Shown here piece after piece: positions 8,694 to 21,132 of a stretch of 64,000 bases of DNA. The DNA is from Sistotremastrum niveocremeum HHB9708. Lineage: Eukaryota; Basidiomycota; Agaricomycetes; Sistotremastrales; Sistotremastraceae. Numbering within the stretch: the stretch's first letter is position 1; each line of letters opens with the position of its first letter. Made by a program: the position numbers and the translations under genes. The notes beneath the pieces are model-generated. The model saw only the letters and a list, made by a program, of their open reading frames with translations, did no database searches and was not told the DNA's origin. The stretch is taken from contig KV419394.1 of NCBI GenBank assembly GCA_001630475.1, forward strand, positions 806,001-870,000, written 5' to 3'.

Positions 8694-11600
8694 TCAAGGA
8701 CCATTCAAATCATGACTATCTGTCCGTCTAGGACGAGGAAGAGATGGGTGAGAATTAGGAAGTTTGAAGTTCTGGTGAGGCATGGCGCTCCAGGGAGCAT
8801 CCTGTGAAGCGGTGAACGGGGGAGGTTTGAAAGTACCAGCAGGTTGAGCACTGCGGCTACGAGATAGACTGGCTTGCCCTTGGCCCTCGAATGGTGCGGG
8901 AGAGAATGTTCGACTACTCCCACTAGATGAATAGGATGAGGCGTTTAATAAGACCGCGATGTCTTTCGTGGATTGAGCGAGCTTGGCCGCTGCTGAACGA
9001 ATGGCCGTAGGAAGAGAATATGACAGGCCAAAAGCTTTCAAATCAGTAGAGATTTGCGTCACCATCTAAGGCAGGGTAAGCGAATTTAGTTTCCTCCAGA
9101 GATTCTGGCTCACCTTTATGAAGGAATATGCACATTCGAATAGAGCCTTTCCGTGCCGGGGATTCGGGTTTGTCTTTACTTCGCGAATATTATCAGCCAG
9201 CTGACTAGTCGTCCTCGAAGCATTTTCCAAGTTCAACAGAAGCTGCGGAGAGGTTTCCAGAGCCGGGGCGTTCGCTGCGACATCTGCGACCATTTGCCAA
9301 AACGTCTGAGCAGCTTCGACCGTGGACTCCATGGTTTCCAACAACTCCTGATCGATTGACCTTGAAGAATCCGATGGTAGCTCAAGGCGAGCAATGTTTT
9401 TCCGATGAGGTGACATGCCTCCCAGAGGGAGTTGAGAAAGTGAAGGAGATGAAAACGTCGGCGGCTCGTTCCTTGATGGTAAAGGAGGTAATGGAGATGG
9501 TACTCGAGAATGATCTCGAGAGTGATCTGACAGGGCTTGGCCAGCTGCCGTCTCGGTTGCATGCAAAGTAGCTCTAGTGGTAGACTTGAGCGGTGTGTGG
9601 CCCGCAGAGATGCTTAGCGGGGGTACTGGAGGTAAAGGGCTCTCAATCGCGCCGGATGTAGCAGATCGAGAATGTTCAGTATGCGATGGTAGCGACCTGC
9701 CCAGTTCAACATCTTTTATGCTGAATGAACCAGCATGTCGACGATTTTGACGTGCTCGCCCGTTGGGCAGGGTTCCAACGGGCCTTCCACTTATTGACGA
9801 AGCTGATGCGTCAAGCGCCTCAGCGACGGCCGCCTCTTTCTCGGATGTCCAACCGTTCAAAGATTTCAACGCGCGAGGCTCCTTGAGGTAAGGTTGGACT
9901 TCGGGAAGAAGCCGTGTAATGGATTGCCAGGCATGGGATATTTCAGCCACAGATCCATAAAGCATCAGAACCAAAGTACGCGTATAGCGAACGTCATCGT
10001 AGCTGGCCAGGACCTTCAGTTGCAACTGTAGAGCTCCCATAACTCTGAAGCATCCTGCAACGTTTTCTCGGCAGCTCTCAAATACATGTCGAATAACATT
10101 CGGCGGAGGGAGGCCCTTAGAAGCGCATGAATCAAACCGGTCAAGGTTCACGGTCATTTGACCCATATGCAGAGTGGATGAGGAAAGAACTTTTGCGAGC
10201 GCACCGGAAAAGCGATCGTCCAAACCTGACACAGTGTAATGCCGCACATGATCATATATCTGATGGATGGCAAAGTAAATTCCGCGGATGGCATCTATCA
10301 AGCTCGATAGTGATGCTGGCAAAGGCACAACCGAGGAGCCCTGGTGCTGGTGTAGAGATAAGCGGCGGAAGTATGAGTTTCTTTCGGAAGTGAAGGACGG
10401 AGGACCCTCATGTTCCATACCGTACGGAGGGCCCAGGGCTAGTGGTTGAGGGAGAGGAGGAGGGTGTTGAAATTGATGTTGATGATTGGAGGGTTGAGCG
10501 TGGGTAGGAGAAGGACGCTTTCGTGTGACGTTTCGTTTTGAGGGCAAGTCTATTTGCAACGATTTTTGTGCACTTCGGCTATGTGAAGGACGGTCTGCGC
10601 TGTCGGCCACCGACGCTTGGCGGATTGTGCGAAGATCGGGGAGGCTCTTTTTGATTGTGAGACCAGGGCGACGAGTGTGAAGGAGACCAGCAGGCGAATA
10701 TGACGCGTTCCTTGCATGTAATGCAGAAGTGCTTTGGGAAAGGGCATCTTTGGGGGTCTCCGGTTCGTGGGAGCTAACTTTCTGGGGCTCAAAAGGCGCT
10801 GGACTGGACGAGACGCTTCTCGATGAGGAACCTTGATGATCAGCATGGGCTTGCATAAATTCGCTATAACCGAAATCGGAAGAGTATTGGCTTGATGCGA
10901 TTGAATCAATGGAAGGATTTCGTGTGTGTGCTTCTCTTTTCACCATCGCGTCAATGGCGCGTAGCCCAAACACGGGCAGCACGGATTCCTCATCGCTGGA
11001 GCTGAGATGAGGCAAAGGCTGGCACAATGACAGATTCCGGGCGTACCTATTTTCTGTCTCGGGCGTTGAAATAGAAGAAACTAGCTCTTTCTGCCTTTTT
11101 TCCACATTCTGAGCATCCCTGATCCAGGCTCTAAGGGTATCCACCCAATCACGCATCCCATCAGGCTGAGCGAACTCCTCCGGATATCCCACAACGTCTG
11201 CCGGCGGCCATTCGATAGGATTGTGGTCGACCTTCAAGACACTCAGAGATTGGAAATCGCTGAGGTAGGGTGGCAGTCGGGTGATTCTGTTCTTTGACAA
11301 AGAGAAGACCTGATGGGTACTTAGTTCCTGGAACGCTTCGTCTACAGTAGGGGAAGACGTACCTGGAGATTCACTAGTGAGCCTGGGATAGCTGGGAGCT
11401 GTTTGATATTATTCCGAGTGAGGTCGAGAATCTCCAGGGATGCCATGTTGGTCAACTAGGAACGGTGCATTGTCAGGGACGTGACTTCAAGCTGTTCAGC
11501 AGCGACACGCACCACTTCCGGAAAGGTGGTGAACGAATTGGATCTAAGATTTAGATAGCGTAGTTTGCCTAGAAGATAGAAAGACAATGGGAGTGTTTTA

Positions 11601-11901
11601 AGTCGATTGTAATTGAATGCAATTCTAAGACATCCATCCAAGTTCAGCAAGGGCACACGAATCAAGACAGTAAATCACACCTCAAAACCGCATTGCTATC
11701 GTCGTCATCGTTCCTGCCAGCTGCTAATAGTTCCTTGACGCTATTTTCAGGAATTTCCGTCAGGTTCTTGTGGCTGAAGTCCAGAGTTTGTCCCCCGTCT
11801 GGAGAAGTCAGCAAGGCTTGCGAGACGTGGCTGTGGGCCAGCGCTGAGGTGAACGACAGACTTTCACCATTGGGATATGGAGAAGGAGCCTGTCGACTCA
11901 T
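8694..11901 (-). CDS. Sog2-like leucine-rich repeat protein of the RAM/NDR-kinase pathway
   Basis: Sog2 proteins bind the NDR kinase module (Cbk1/Mob2) that controls polarity, septum separation and wall integrity. The N-terminal exon (11901 onward) encodes MSRQAPSPYPNGESLSF and the first repeat (LDFSHKNLTEIPENS). More repeats follow: FNYNRLKTLPLSFYLLGKLR, LRSNSFTTFPEVV, SKNRITRLPPYLSDFQSLS and VDHNPIEWPP. About 250 Ser/Pro-rich residues lead to the helical SOG2 region (DAIRGIYFAIHQIYDHVRHY, CFRVMGALQLQLKVLASYDD), another disordered stretch and a C-terminal helical part (DNIREVKTNPNPRHGKALFE). A 49-bp intron at 9066-9114 joins SFIK to MVTQISTDLKAFGLS. The protein ends near HDLNGP at 8694 and is about 1,000 residues long. 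The Pfam-type SOG2 domain is assigned by eye. Confidence 0.85.
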
Positions 11902-12157
11902 CGAGGCTGATGGGAGGAGCGAAGGAGCTCGTGCAAGCGTTCTGTTGCCACCCCTTCAATCCCAGTAGCAAGTTCGAAATTTCCATATAAGGAATGTTAA
12001 ATCAGCTCCTTAAGCGGAAGAAACGATGATATTGTTGGCACTGTATGCTTCTATTCATGCAGAGATATAAAGTACAAAGACAACTTCAGATTATTTTGTG
12101 ACAGTCAATAACATCAGAAAATGCAACGAGTGATAACAGGAAAACAAATGCGAGAGT

Positions 12158-14349
12158 TTAGTCGACCTCTTCCACTGAAGGGCCTTCAGCGTCGGCTGCA
12201 CCTCCAGGGAAACCACCAGGAGCACCACCGGGGAAACCGCCAGCACCACCTGGGAAGCCACCTGCACCTCCAGGAGCACCGCCGGCAGCGCCGTAGAGTT
12301 TCTGCATGATGGGGTTGGCGATAGCCTCCAACTCCTTCTGCTTCTCCTCATACTCCTCCTTCGAGGCTTCCTGTGAAGCGTCGAGCCATGAGATTGTCTC
12401 GTTGATGGCGGTCTCCAACTTGGTCTTGTCGGCGGCTTCGAATTTGCCGGCCAACTTCTCGTCCGTTGTTGAGTTTCGGAGGTTGTAGGCGTACGATTCA
12501 AGACCGTTCTTGGCGGTGATGCGGGAAGCAGCGGCTTCATCCTCAGCTAAAGAGAGTTATCAGAATACATGTAGAGAACAAAGAACGTCAACAGTGCTCA
12601 CCCTTGTACTTCTCGGCCTCGTTCACCATGCGCTCGATCTCCTCCTTCGACAGACGACCCTTGTCGTTGGTAATGGTGATGCGGTTCGACTTGCCGGTGG
12701 TCTTGTCGGCGGCAGAAACGTTCAGGATACCGTTGGCATCGATATCGAAGGTGACTTCGATCTGAGGAACGCCACGGGGGGCGGGGGGGATGCCAGAAAG
12801 CTCGAACTTTCCGAGGAGGTTGTTGTCCTTTGTGCGAGCACGTTCACCCTCGTAAACCTGGATCAACACACCAGGCTGGTTGTCGGAGTAGGTGGAGAAA
12901 ATTTCCGACTTTTTGGTGGGGACGGTGGTGTTACGCTTGATGAGGGCAGTGAAGACACCACCAGCGGTCTCGATACCGGTCGAGAGGGGAGCGACATCCA
13001 GGAGGAGGAGGTCCTGGGTCTTCTCTGAGGTATCACCGGAGAGAATGGCAGCCTGGACAGCGGCACCGTAGGCGACGGCCTCGTCGGGGTTGATGCTCTT
13101 GTTGGGCTCCTTGCCATTGAAGAAATCGGAGACGAGTTTGATGATACGGGGGATACGAGTGGAGCCACCAACGAGGACGATCTCATTGACGGAAGACTTA
13201 TCGATCTTAGAGTCACGAAGGACCTTCTCGACGGGGTCAAGAGTGCCACGGAAGAGATCCTGGCAGAGCTCTTCGAAGCGGGCACGAGTGAGGGAGGTGT
13301 AAAAGTCGATACCCTCGAAGAGAGAGTCGATTTCGATGGAGGTCTGGGCGGCGGAGGAAAGGGTACGCTTGGCACGCTCGCAAGCAGTGCGGAGACGACG
13401 CAGCGCACGGGCGTTGGTGGAGAGGTCCTTCTTGTTCTTGCGCTTGAACTCTTGGACGAAGTGGTTGACGAGACGGTTGTCGAAGTCTTCACCACCGAGA
13501 TGGGTGTCACCAGCAGTGGCCTTGACTTCGAAGATACCCTCTTCGATGGTCAAAAGAGACACATCGAAAGTACCTCCACCGAGATCGAAGATGAGGACGT
13601 TACGCTCGCCGGTGACTTTCTTGTCAAGACCGTAGGCGATGGCGGCGGCTGTGGGCTCGTTGATGATACGGAGAACGTTGAGGCCTGAGATGGCTCCAGC
13701 GTCTTTGGTGGCCTGTCGCTGTGAATCGTTGAAGTAGGCGGGGACGGTGACGACAGCGTTGGTGACAGTGGTACCAAGGTAGGCCTCAGCAGTCTCCTTC
13801 ATTTTGGTCAGAACCATAGAGGAGATTTCTTCGGGAGTCTGCAAAAAAGGCAGTTAGATTATGTTCGAGCTCAAATAAGCAGCATATACGTACGAATTCC
13901 TTCTGCTCTCCACGGTATTCAACGACAATGGTGGGTTTGCCACCCTTGCCGATGACTTTGAAAGGGAAGTGCTTGATATCGGCTTGAACTTCGGCATCTT
14001 CGAATTTACGACCGATGAGACGCTTGGCGTCGAACACGCTGTATGCAGAGAAATCGTTGAGAATACGATTCGTACTCCAAGATGATAGTAGAAAACTTAC
14101 GTGTTATGGGGGTTCATGGCGACTTGGTTCTTAGCGGCATCACCGATCAGACGTTCAGTGTCCGAGAAGGACACATAGGAAGGGGTGGTTCGGTTACCCT
14201 GATCGTTGGCGATGATTTCTACACGATCGTTTTGCCAGACACCGACACAACTATGCGATCAAAGTCAGGATCAGCGATATGGGCAAAGGGTAAGAAAAGA
14301 CATACGAGTAGGTGGTGCCGAGATCAATGCCAATGGCTTTTGAAGTCAT
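12158..14349 (-). CDS. cytosolic Hsp70 chaperone (SSA type)
   Basis: This is an ATP-dependent chaperone of the cytosol and nucleus. The first exon codes [15 protein letters not shown]; the next ones give [20 protein letters not shown] and [21 protein letters not shown] long exon (13844-12600) holds the signature blocks [19 protein letters not shown] and [10 protein letters not shown] and the substrate-binding domain. The last exon carries the lid, a Gly-rich tail with repeated GGFPGGA units and the ending [12 protein letters not shown] is the co-chaperone (TPR) motif of cytosolic Hsp70s and rules out the mitochondrial and ER forms. Codon use is strongly biased, as in highly expressed fungal genes, which also creates long antisense open frames. 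Upstream lie a TATA-like box, a heat-shock element and a minisatellite. Confidence 0.98.
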
Positions 14350-14468
14350 GGTTGAGCGAGGTGTATGGATAGTGATGGTTGGTGGTTAGGGAAAAGGGAC
14401 GCTCGATGCGAGGGCGAGGAAAGTGGGGTGTAAAAAATATGAGGAGAAGGGTGGCTCATCCTTTCGAC

Positions 14469-14475
14469 TTATAAA
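14469..14475 (-). promoter_or_regulatory. TATA-like box of the HSP70 gene
   Basis: On the minus strand the sequence reads TTTATAA about 120 bp upstream of the HSP70 start codon, a usual place for a fungal TATA element. Confidence 0.5.
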
Positions 14476-14600
14476 CGGCCTCGGAAGATGTTTGATCATA
14501 GTTTGCGCGTTGTTTGGTTCTCTTTGGCTTGGACTCGAGAGTTCCATGCCCTCCGGATTCCGACAATCCAGCTTATTCCGGCGGGCGCTCGCTCAACCTG

Positions 14601-14608
14601 GAATATTC
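14601..14608. promoter_or_regulatory. heat-shock element upstream of HSP70
   Basis: GAATATTC is a perfect GAAnnTTC inverted pair, the core of an Hsf1 binding site. It lies about 250 bp upstream of the HSP70 start codon. Only this pair is a clean match; a full site needs a third unit, which here would be degenerate. Confidence 0.5.
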
Positions 14609-14634
14609 TACCGTTGTCGAGGGCATTCGACCGC

Positions 14635-14813
14635 TTAACCTGTCATCTTTCTCAACCCGTCATTTGTCAACCTGTACATTTCTGAACCTGTCATCTCGTC
14701 AACCCGTATATTTTGCATCCTGGCAATTCGTCAACCTGTAAATTTTCTCAACCTGTCAACTTGCCAACCTGTCTTTTTCTCAAGTTGCCAAGTTGCCAAC
14801 CCGTCAACCTGTA
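14635..14813. repeat. degenerate 16-bp minisatellite in the HSP70 upstream region
   Basis: About ten to eleven imperfect copies of a unit near TCAACCTGTCA plus a T-rich spacer follow each other with a period of about 16 bp (units begin near 14636, 14653, 14668, 14684, 14700, 14732, 14749, 14765 and 14796). Variants include CAACCCGT and CCAACCTGT. The array lies roughly 290-465 bp upstream of the HSP70 start codon and ends before the downstream side of the B56 gene. Confidence 0.85.
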
Positions 14814-15109
14814 TCATCGGAACAACAACAATTCTAAGTGGCATAGGGCATGACGAATGTAATTGGATTCTCGGTAAAATGGCCATATGAAAAAGGTGTC
14901 AGGACGGTACAAGACAAAATGTAATACTATCAAAGCTATAACTAGTGGCAAATCATTGTTCAAAGCGTGCCAGGAAACGTGTCGTCTACCAGGACAACCG
15001 CTTGTGTGATGATCAAGATCCCGTTCAAGCTCCCTCAGATCCAGAAGTGGGTATCCCATGAGAGTCGTCAAGGCTGCGATGCGCCTGCAAGTCCCGCAGT
15101 ACAGCAGGA
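14814..15109. other. intergenic stretch, no gene seen
   Basis: This holds the expected 3' UTR of the B56 gene. A minus-strand open frame crosses it (14814-15230), but it runs through the B56 intron and terminal exon in another frame and looks accidental. Confidence 0.5.
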
Positions 15110-17540
15110 TCAACTGAAAGCGAATGAATTGATATTTGTCAAATCGTCCTGCGGAAGAATCACAGACCTGGCAGAACGCTCTTCCTGCGAACATGAGGGC
15201 TTTGACTGATCCCGCCTCCATTTTCAGCATGGCTCACATCAGGGTATGGTTGCTGTGGTCCAGATCAGGCTTACAAAACTATAGTGGCATCGAACAAAAA
15301 ACGACTTACGTCGAGACCAGGATCGGCAGTCGGTATTCTTTCAATGCCACTTTCATCTAAATCTTGATCGACTGCTGCGTCGATAGCCGCTTGCGTCAAG
15401 TCGATAGTAACATCGGCGATTTCAGCTTCATCCAAAGGAGGGGGCATTTCTGGGTACTCGAGCTTAGCAAGCCGCTCTGGAAGCTTGCCACCCGCGTTCT
15501 GCGCCGCTGTTTCTTTCATTCTCTCCCAACGCTGATAACGATCCACCAAATGTTGGTGTTCACTGAAAAAATCCTTGTTTAGACTTCGCTCAATGAGTCG
15601 AACAAGTCGCTTACTTCTGTTTGTTGTCCTTGAATCCCCTCAGACACTCATCAAACATTTCCGGGTTGATTTCCATGAAGAGCTTCAACGCGTTGTATAC
15701 CATGCCGTGAATAGTTCTGAATAAGGAGTGTCAGTCTCGGAGTTTGATGGCTGACTCAAATGAGGTCATACCGATTCCAGTGTGACTTAGAGTTCTTGTA
15801 CAGAGCGGGGAATACGATGGGCAAGATTACTGACAGATTGTCGCCCATCAAGTTTACAATATACTCATTGTTCCAATAATACAACGCGCGTTCGGCCACC
15901 TGGAAGTGCTGAGAGTTGACGCATCTGGCCAATTGAGTGAATAGTGGTGCTTGAATTTTAACGAATTCAGAGGGGTCAATGACGTCCAGAATCTCCTCCA
16001 CCTCGTTGAGGAACATCACTTCTTTGGGAGAATTGACTTTGGGCCAATATTTCAGTAGGCCAGTCAGCACCTCTTCTGTGAGACCAGCATCTTTCTCCAA
16101 GAATTGGACGACGCAGTAAGCCAGCTGCGGGTGATAAAGAGACAATGATTTGACTTTGTGCAAGGGTATGAGGACACGGGTCAAGAAGGTCTTGTGTTCT
16201 TCCTTCAAGGGCAACGCAAACCCATTGATGATAGAGCCCAATATCTCCAAAAGTTCCGCGATTCCGTTATGCCGCTCAGTTTCATAGATAAACTGGAAAA
16301 AGACGTTGTTGATGGAACGTCGAATAAAGGCTCGCAAATTGAGGAATTTGCCGTAGATGCGATGGAGAGTGGTCTTGAGGAAATCGCGTTCTCGGGGGTC
16401 CTCGCTGTCAAAGAGCTCGAGAAGGTTGAGCACAAAAGCTTGGTCGATGTAGCGCTTGGCAATGTTGGTGTTGAAATCGGGGCTCTCGACGAATCTCAAG
16501 AAAAACTCATAAACAATCTGGAGATGTGGCCACGCGAGTTCAAGAACAGGCTCGTCTTCCTCGGGGTCAAACGCGTCTCCAATAGGGTTGACCTGAGGTG
16601 GAATCGATCTAAAAAGATTGGCGGCAAACTAGAGGAACGTGAGAAAGGACCGGATTGCATGAGGGCTGCCACGCACCATATTTACCACCTCTGGGTATAC
16701 ATTCTCCGTTATTACGCCACGTTGAGTTGTAATATATTCAAGCATTTCATGAAGAGCCTGTGCCTTGATCTGTTTGCCTTTGATATCGGCGCTGGCATCG
16801 TTAAAGTCGAACAAAACGCGACACTGGTTCAGCTTTTGGATGAAAAGACTGGGACGATTTTCGGCCGCCACATCTAGAATCAAGAAGCAAAAAGTTAGAG
16901 AGCAGTTGCAGAAGAAATAGACGCGTCTTTATAGCATACCAACGAAGTTAGCGAGCCTTTCTATCTCGACCTTTTCAGTGATCACGAAGCGACTGCTTCT
17001 TTGTTTTCTGGGTGGCTTCGTGACCAAAGGAATGGTATCACGGGGACCACTGTTGCGAAGTCTGTTGAGAGGGGAGGGGCGTGGAGGCGTGGCATCATTG
17101 CCCAGGAGCGAGCGTTCTGGGGATGACGCTTGTTTCTGTCGATCAGATGCGGGGTCGGGGCTGACGACGACGATGGGAGGCGCAGGTGTCGTCTTGTCGG
17201 GCGAAGGGTATCTACGATCGGCACCAGCTAAAGATGAGGAATTTGGGGATATAGAACGAGTGGCGTTTGGAGAAGAAGACAGCGGGACTGGAGTGGCTGC
17301 TGGCGACGTGGAGCCAGAAAAGCTAGAAGATGCCTGGCTTGCCTGACCAGGGACTGGAGGTTGAGGTTTTGCATTATTTGGGGGCGGTGGGGGCGGTGTA
17401 TCGGTACTTTGATTGGAGGGAGCACGATTTGACTTTGAGCCTGAGGACTCTTTGCGCGCGAGCTAGAAATTTGGAATAAATTCGCAAGGACAGCGAAAGT
17501 GATGGATTGGACGCACAAGAGTCTTCCTGAGGCCCTTCAT
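15110..17540 (-). CDS. PP2A regulatory subunit B56 (Rts1-like)
   Basis: B56 subunits direct PP2A to its substrates and in fungi act in the cell cycle, at centromeres and in stress. A short first exon (MKGLRKTL, start 17540) is joined by a 54-bp intron to a disordered Ser/Pro region ([20 protein letters not shown]) and a basic stretch before the conserved core. The core is unmistakable: [98 protein letters not shown] and [16 protein letters not shown]. The acidic C-terminal part ([20 protein letters not shown]) ends a frame at 15271, but a better model splices after DPGLD to an exon coding [19 protein letters not shown] and stopping at 15110. The core is certain, the last exon inferred. The gene is head-to-head with its right neighbour, 115 bp apart. 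Confidence 0.93.
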
Positions 17541-17655
17541 TGTCAAAAGCTGATTTTGTGCTGCGCCGGACTTGACGAGTGGACTCGAGGGTGGATCCAA
17601 AGTTGAACTCGCCGCCACAACAACAACAATCACCGCTAGCACACGAGCGTCCGCC

Positions 17656-18853
17656 ATGGCTGGTGACTACGACGTCCTCTACTCCAAATTTGCATCTACT
17701 AATAATCTGCTCTAGCTACGTACGCCGTATATACGTCTCCAACGCATACCCCGATACCAAATCACCTCCCAACTCTTATCGTGACGCCGCATGGGCAACC
17801 TTCCAATATTCTGTACTCGTATCTTCACACCAACTTCGTATGTCCCCTCCAAACTGCATCTCTCGCATCGCTAACATGGACACAGAACGCAGAGAACTAT
17901 CTCCTGACACCTTCCCCACAAGGCGACCTCTGCGTTGCCAAACTCTTCCCGCCTCGTCACTCAGGAGGCCATCACAACTCGTCCGCGTCAGATCCAGGAC
18001 ATGGGGGCCCAGCTTCAAATCCAGCTTCCAAAGTCGTCCGTTGTGAAGCATCCCGGAACTTGAAATGGTCCATCGTCAACACAGGTGTCATGTCTCCCAT
18101 CTACAAGCTCTCTCTCCCGTCTCCCGACTCCACGGAACTTCCACTGTTTCAGATCTCTAAACCCAATCCAAACGCTCCTTTCTGGAGCATGTTTTATTTC
18201 GCATATGCTGGTCATCTCATTCCTCCCAAACGTATCGAATTTGGCAAGATCCAGCGAAATCCGCCTGGCCCTGGTGGCGGCGGTACCCGCATCTCGATCA
18301 CTGGCAAGACTCCAGAGGAGAAAGCCGTATGGGCAACACTGGGCGAAGGCAACGAAGACTGTGTCGAATGGGTCGTCCTCTGTGCAGCGTTGAATCTGCT
18401 TGAGTCAGCATTTTTTCTTTATTGCTCGATCTTTTTTATCTGATCGGATCTTATCCCAGTGATGAAATTCTCAAGGCTGCAGAACGCAACCCTCTCGCCG
18501 CCCAAAACCCGCAGAGTCCCCAGAACCCAAACCCTTCAGCACGACCGGCTCAGCCACAACCTGCACCTGCCAGAGGCCCGGCCCCTGCCCAACAACCTGG
18601 CCAACCCATGCGTGGCGGTGCACCTCCAGGTCAACGTCCAGGCCAACCTATCTCTCCACCAGCTGGTCGTCCGGCGCCCGGGCCTGGACAAATCCCATAC
18701 AACGCGCCAAGGACAGGCCAGCCGATGCCAAACGGGTACGCCCAATTACCTCAGGCAGGTGTCCCCATGGCAGCCCCACGTCCTCCAGCGGGCTATATGC
18801 CGCAAATGCCCCAGCCTCCCCCTCAACAGCCGCCTCCGCCTCGTCGCTTTTAA
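17656..18853 (+). CDS. conserved fungal protein with proline-rich tail, function unknown
   Basis: I do not recognise a named family. The first exon is only seven bases (ATGGCTG), followed by a 53-bp intron ending ctctag; then comes ATYAVYTSPTHTPIPNHLPT. After a second intron: NAENYLLTPSPQGDLCVAKL, an ordered-looking block (SPIYKLSLPSPDSTELPLFQ, NAPFWSMFYFAYAGHLIPPK) and ISITGKTPEEKAVWATLGEG. A third intron starting within CTTGA|gtcagc leads to DDEILKAAERNPLAAQ and about 130 residues rich in Pro, Gln and Gly, ending PPPPRRF. There is no signal peptide or membrane segment. The central block resembles a compact globular fold, perhaps PH-like, but that is a guess. It shares a 115-bp head-to-head promoter with the B56 gene. 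Confidence 0.8.
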
Positions 18854-19021
18854 GACATACTCTCCTCTTGGATCTATCATGTTCTTTTTTGGGACTCGTG
18901 TGCAATATCTCAAAGTTTTCTTCAAGTTCAATTCTGTTGTATTTCTTATATATACCCAGCCCCCGACCTTTCCCCAGACTTGTTAAATCGAGCTAAATCA
19001 TTACTCGAAGCCGATCGTCTT

Positions 19022-21132
19022 TTATTTGTTCACAAGGGCTTCCAATGTATCCAGTGACACAGCTGAAATAGTTCTATGAGTCAGGAAATCGAAAGATTCA
19101 ACCCAAGGCTCCTCACATTTAGGTCGTTCAATTGGAAGTCCGAGCGCTCGGTCCCACACCAGTTGTGTTAATGCCCCCAAGGCTAGACGCTCTTAGAATC
19201 GTCATCGATTGTGCACATCAACAGGCTTACCTCTGGAAACGCCGAAAACAACAGTATAGTACTATGACAAACGTCAATCGATCCTTCTTGAGCCCGAAAC
19301 CTATCATACCTTAAACTGAGTAAATCCATAATGATACAACAAGCACCCAGACGTGGCGTCGACATTAGGGAATGGGTTTTTGGTCTGAGGGATAGTTAGA
19401 GCAGGATGATCGACTGATGTTACACTCACCTTGCCGTGTTCTTTCAAAACCCCAGGGGCGACCTCGTGCGTCTAAATCGATTTGTCAGAGTGGTAATGAA
19501 GAGCCAAAGATGAAATCAATCACCTTCTGAACAAGCTGGATGATTGAGCTGTTATTGAGTTCCGGACGACTGGCACAGAAATCTTGAAGAGCGATGAACC
19601 GGGGATCAGGGGCTCTCAATACGCCGTGCCCATAACTATGACATCGAGTCGTCAGCAATCGCACCAATGGTCGTGCATTTGCTTACCCCGGCACAACTCG
19701 TCCGCTCTTCAGCGTCGTCCAGAGATACTCTTTGATTTGTTCCAGAGAAGGAGAATCACCAACAACTTTTTGCATGGCCAGAATCCATCTGAGGACCTCC
19801 TGATTCGCCAACCTTGGCTACGTGAAACCATATAATCTGATCGATCGATCGTGTGACATACCCGTGCAATGGGCCAGCCAGACCAAGCAAAGCTGCTGAG
19901 TAAGAGAGATAAGGGTCTGACAACGCGGAGCCCACAAGGTCTGTAAGATTAAAGTCATATAATGTGTAGTGGCCGGTTGTAATCAAGAACCTACGAGCAG
20001 TATGAGCCGATACATTTCCTCCCTCGTGGTCGCCATGCAGAGCAATGTACAAGCGAAGGTACTCCTTCATGCTTTCATTGTCGCCAAAACCCAACATATC
20101 CACATAATTTCCTAGGAAGTGTCAGTACAAAAATAACACATGCAACCCGCCCCAACCAACCAACCAAATCCCCTTCCGCCGCTATGGGTGCCAATTCTTT
20201 GCCTGGGTTATACACATTGCGGAAAATACGCGCTGCTAATCTTGGAAGCTTAGCAATGAGATCCAGCGAATCTTCCAGGGTATAGGTCCAATATTCTGTT
20301 TTCTTGACGCCCTTTTCGTACGCAGCGGCGAAAGTGCTAGTAGAGTTCAGCGCTGCGACTCCGATCGAGAACTGAGTCATGGGATGAAGGTCTTTAGGAA
20401 GTCTAGACGGTGTCGGTTAAATCAGTCTATAAGACGATCCATGTCACTCACGCATCAATGATATCCTCGACTGTCTTGGGGAGATACCCTTTGGCAGCAA
20501 GTTCTCTCGAGAGCTCACGCACTTGGGCTTCGGATGGGACTCTTCCAGTCAAAAGAAGCCATAGCATGCTTTCTGCACACATTTCCTTCCCACCAGGAGC
20601 CGGCGGTAAGGCCTTTTGGCAGTCCGGAATGGTGAGACCATGGAATCTGATGCCCTGTTTGGTGGTTGAGCATTGGCATATCTATGTCATATCCAGAGCG
20701 GCTGCTCTCACCTCGTTAGGGTCAAGGACCGAAGCCTCCCAGAGCATTGATTTCAGTCCTCGCATTCCGCCTATAATATTCTCGACCTTCAAGAATGAAA
20801 TGTGCGATAGTCAACAAGAAAGGCTTAGAAACCTTGATATCTCCGACGATGTGGTCCCCATGTTGAGATCTCTGTGTGAATATGTTGATGAATATAATCG
20901 AAACGTCCATGAAATTATAGTAGACGAACTAATTTCTTGAGCTGTTCTTGTTTAGCCGGGATTATCTCCTCAAGGGTCTCACGTAGACTCTGCCGGCCTA
21001 GTAAGCTCGAATTATATATTATATTGGTATCAATCGCTGAACCTTTGTAGAAGCTTTCCTGGAGGAAGATTGTATTAGACGGGATCGTGAGTGCACGGAA
21101 GCAGATCTAAACGTCGTGTATGCGCGAAACAT
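19022..21132 (-). CDS. citrate synthase, mitochondrial
   Basis: This enzyme condenses acetyl-CoA and oxaloacetate to citrate at the start of the TCA cycle. The N-terminus [20 protein letters not shown] is rich in Arg and Ser without acids, a mitochondrial presequence. Spliced exons give [87 protein letters not shown] and [10 protein letters not shown]. The catalytic His of GPLHG, the His of GYGHG and the Asp of PNVDATSG are all present. The last intron splits the Ser codon in [16 protein letters not shown] and the stop is at 19022-19024. About nine introns. The lack of a peroxisomal C-terminal signal and the presequence favour the mitochondrial form. Start codons of this gene and SEC66 are only 158 bp apart. 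Confidence 0.96.

Noticed and set aside
12510-13688. Long open frames on the plus strand opposite HSP70 (up to 172 codons)
   Set aside because: They are mirror frames produced by the strong codon bias of the HSP70 gene; their translations are low-complexity and match nothing.
14814-15230. Minus-strand ORF of 138 codons downstream of the B56 gene
   Set aside because: It crosses the proposed last intron and last exon of B56 in another frame and resembles no family.
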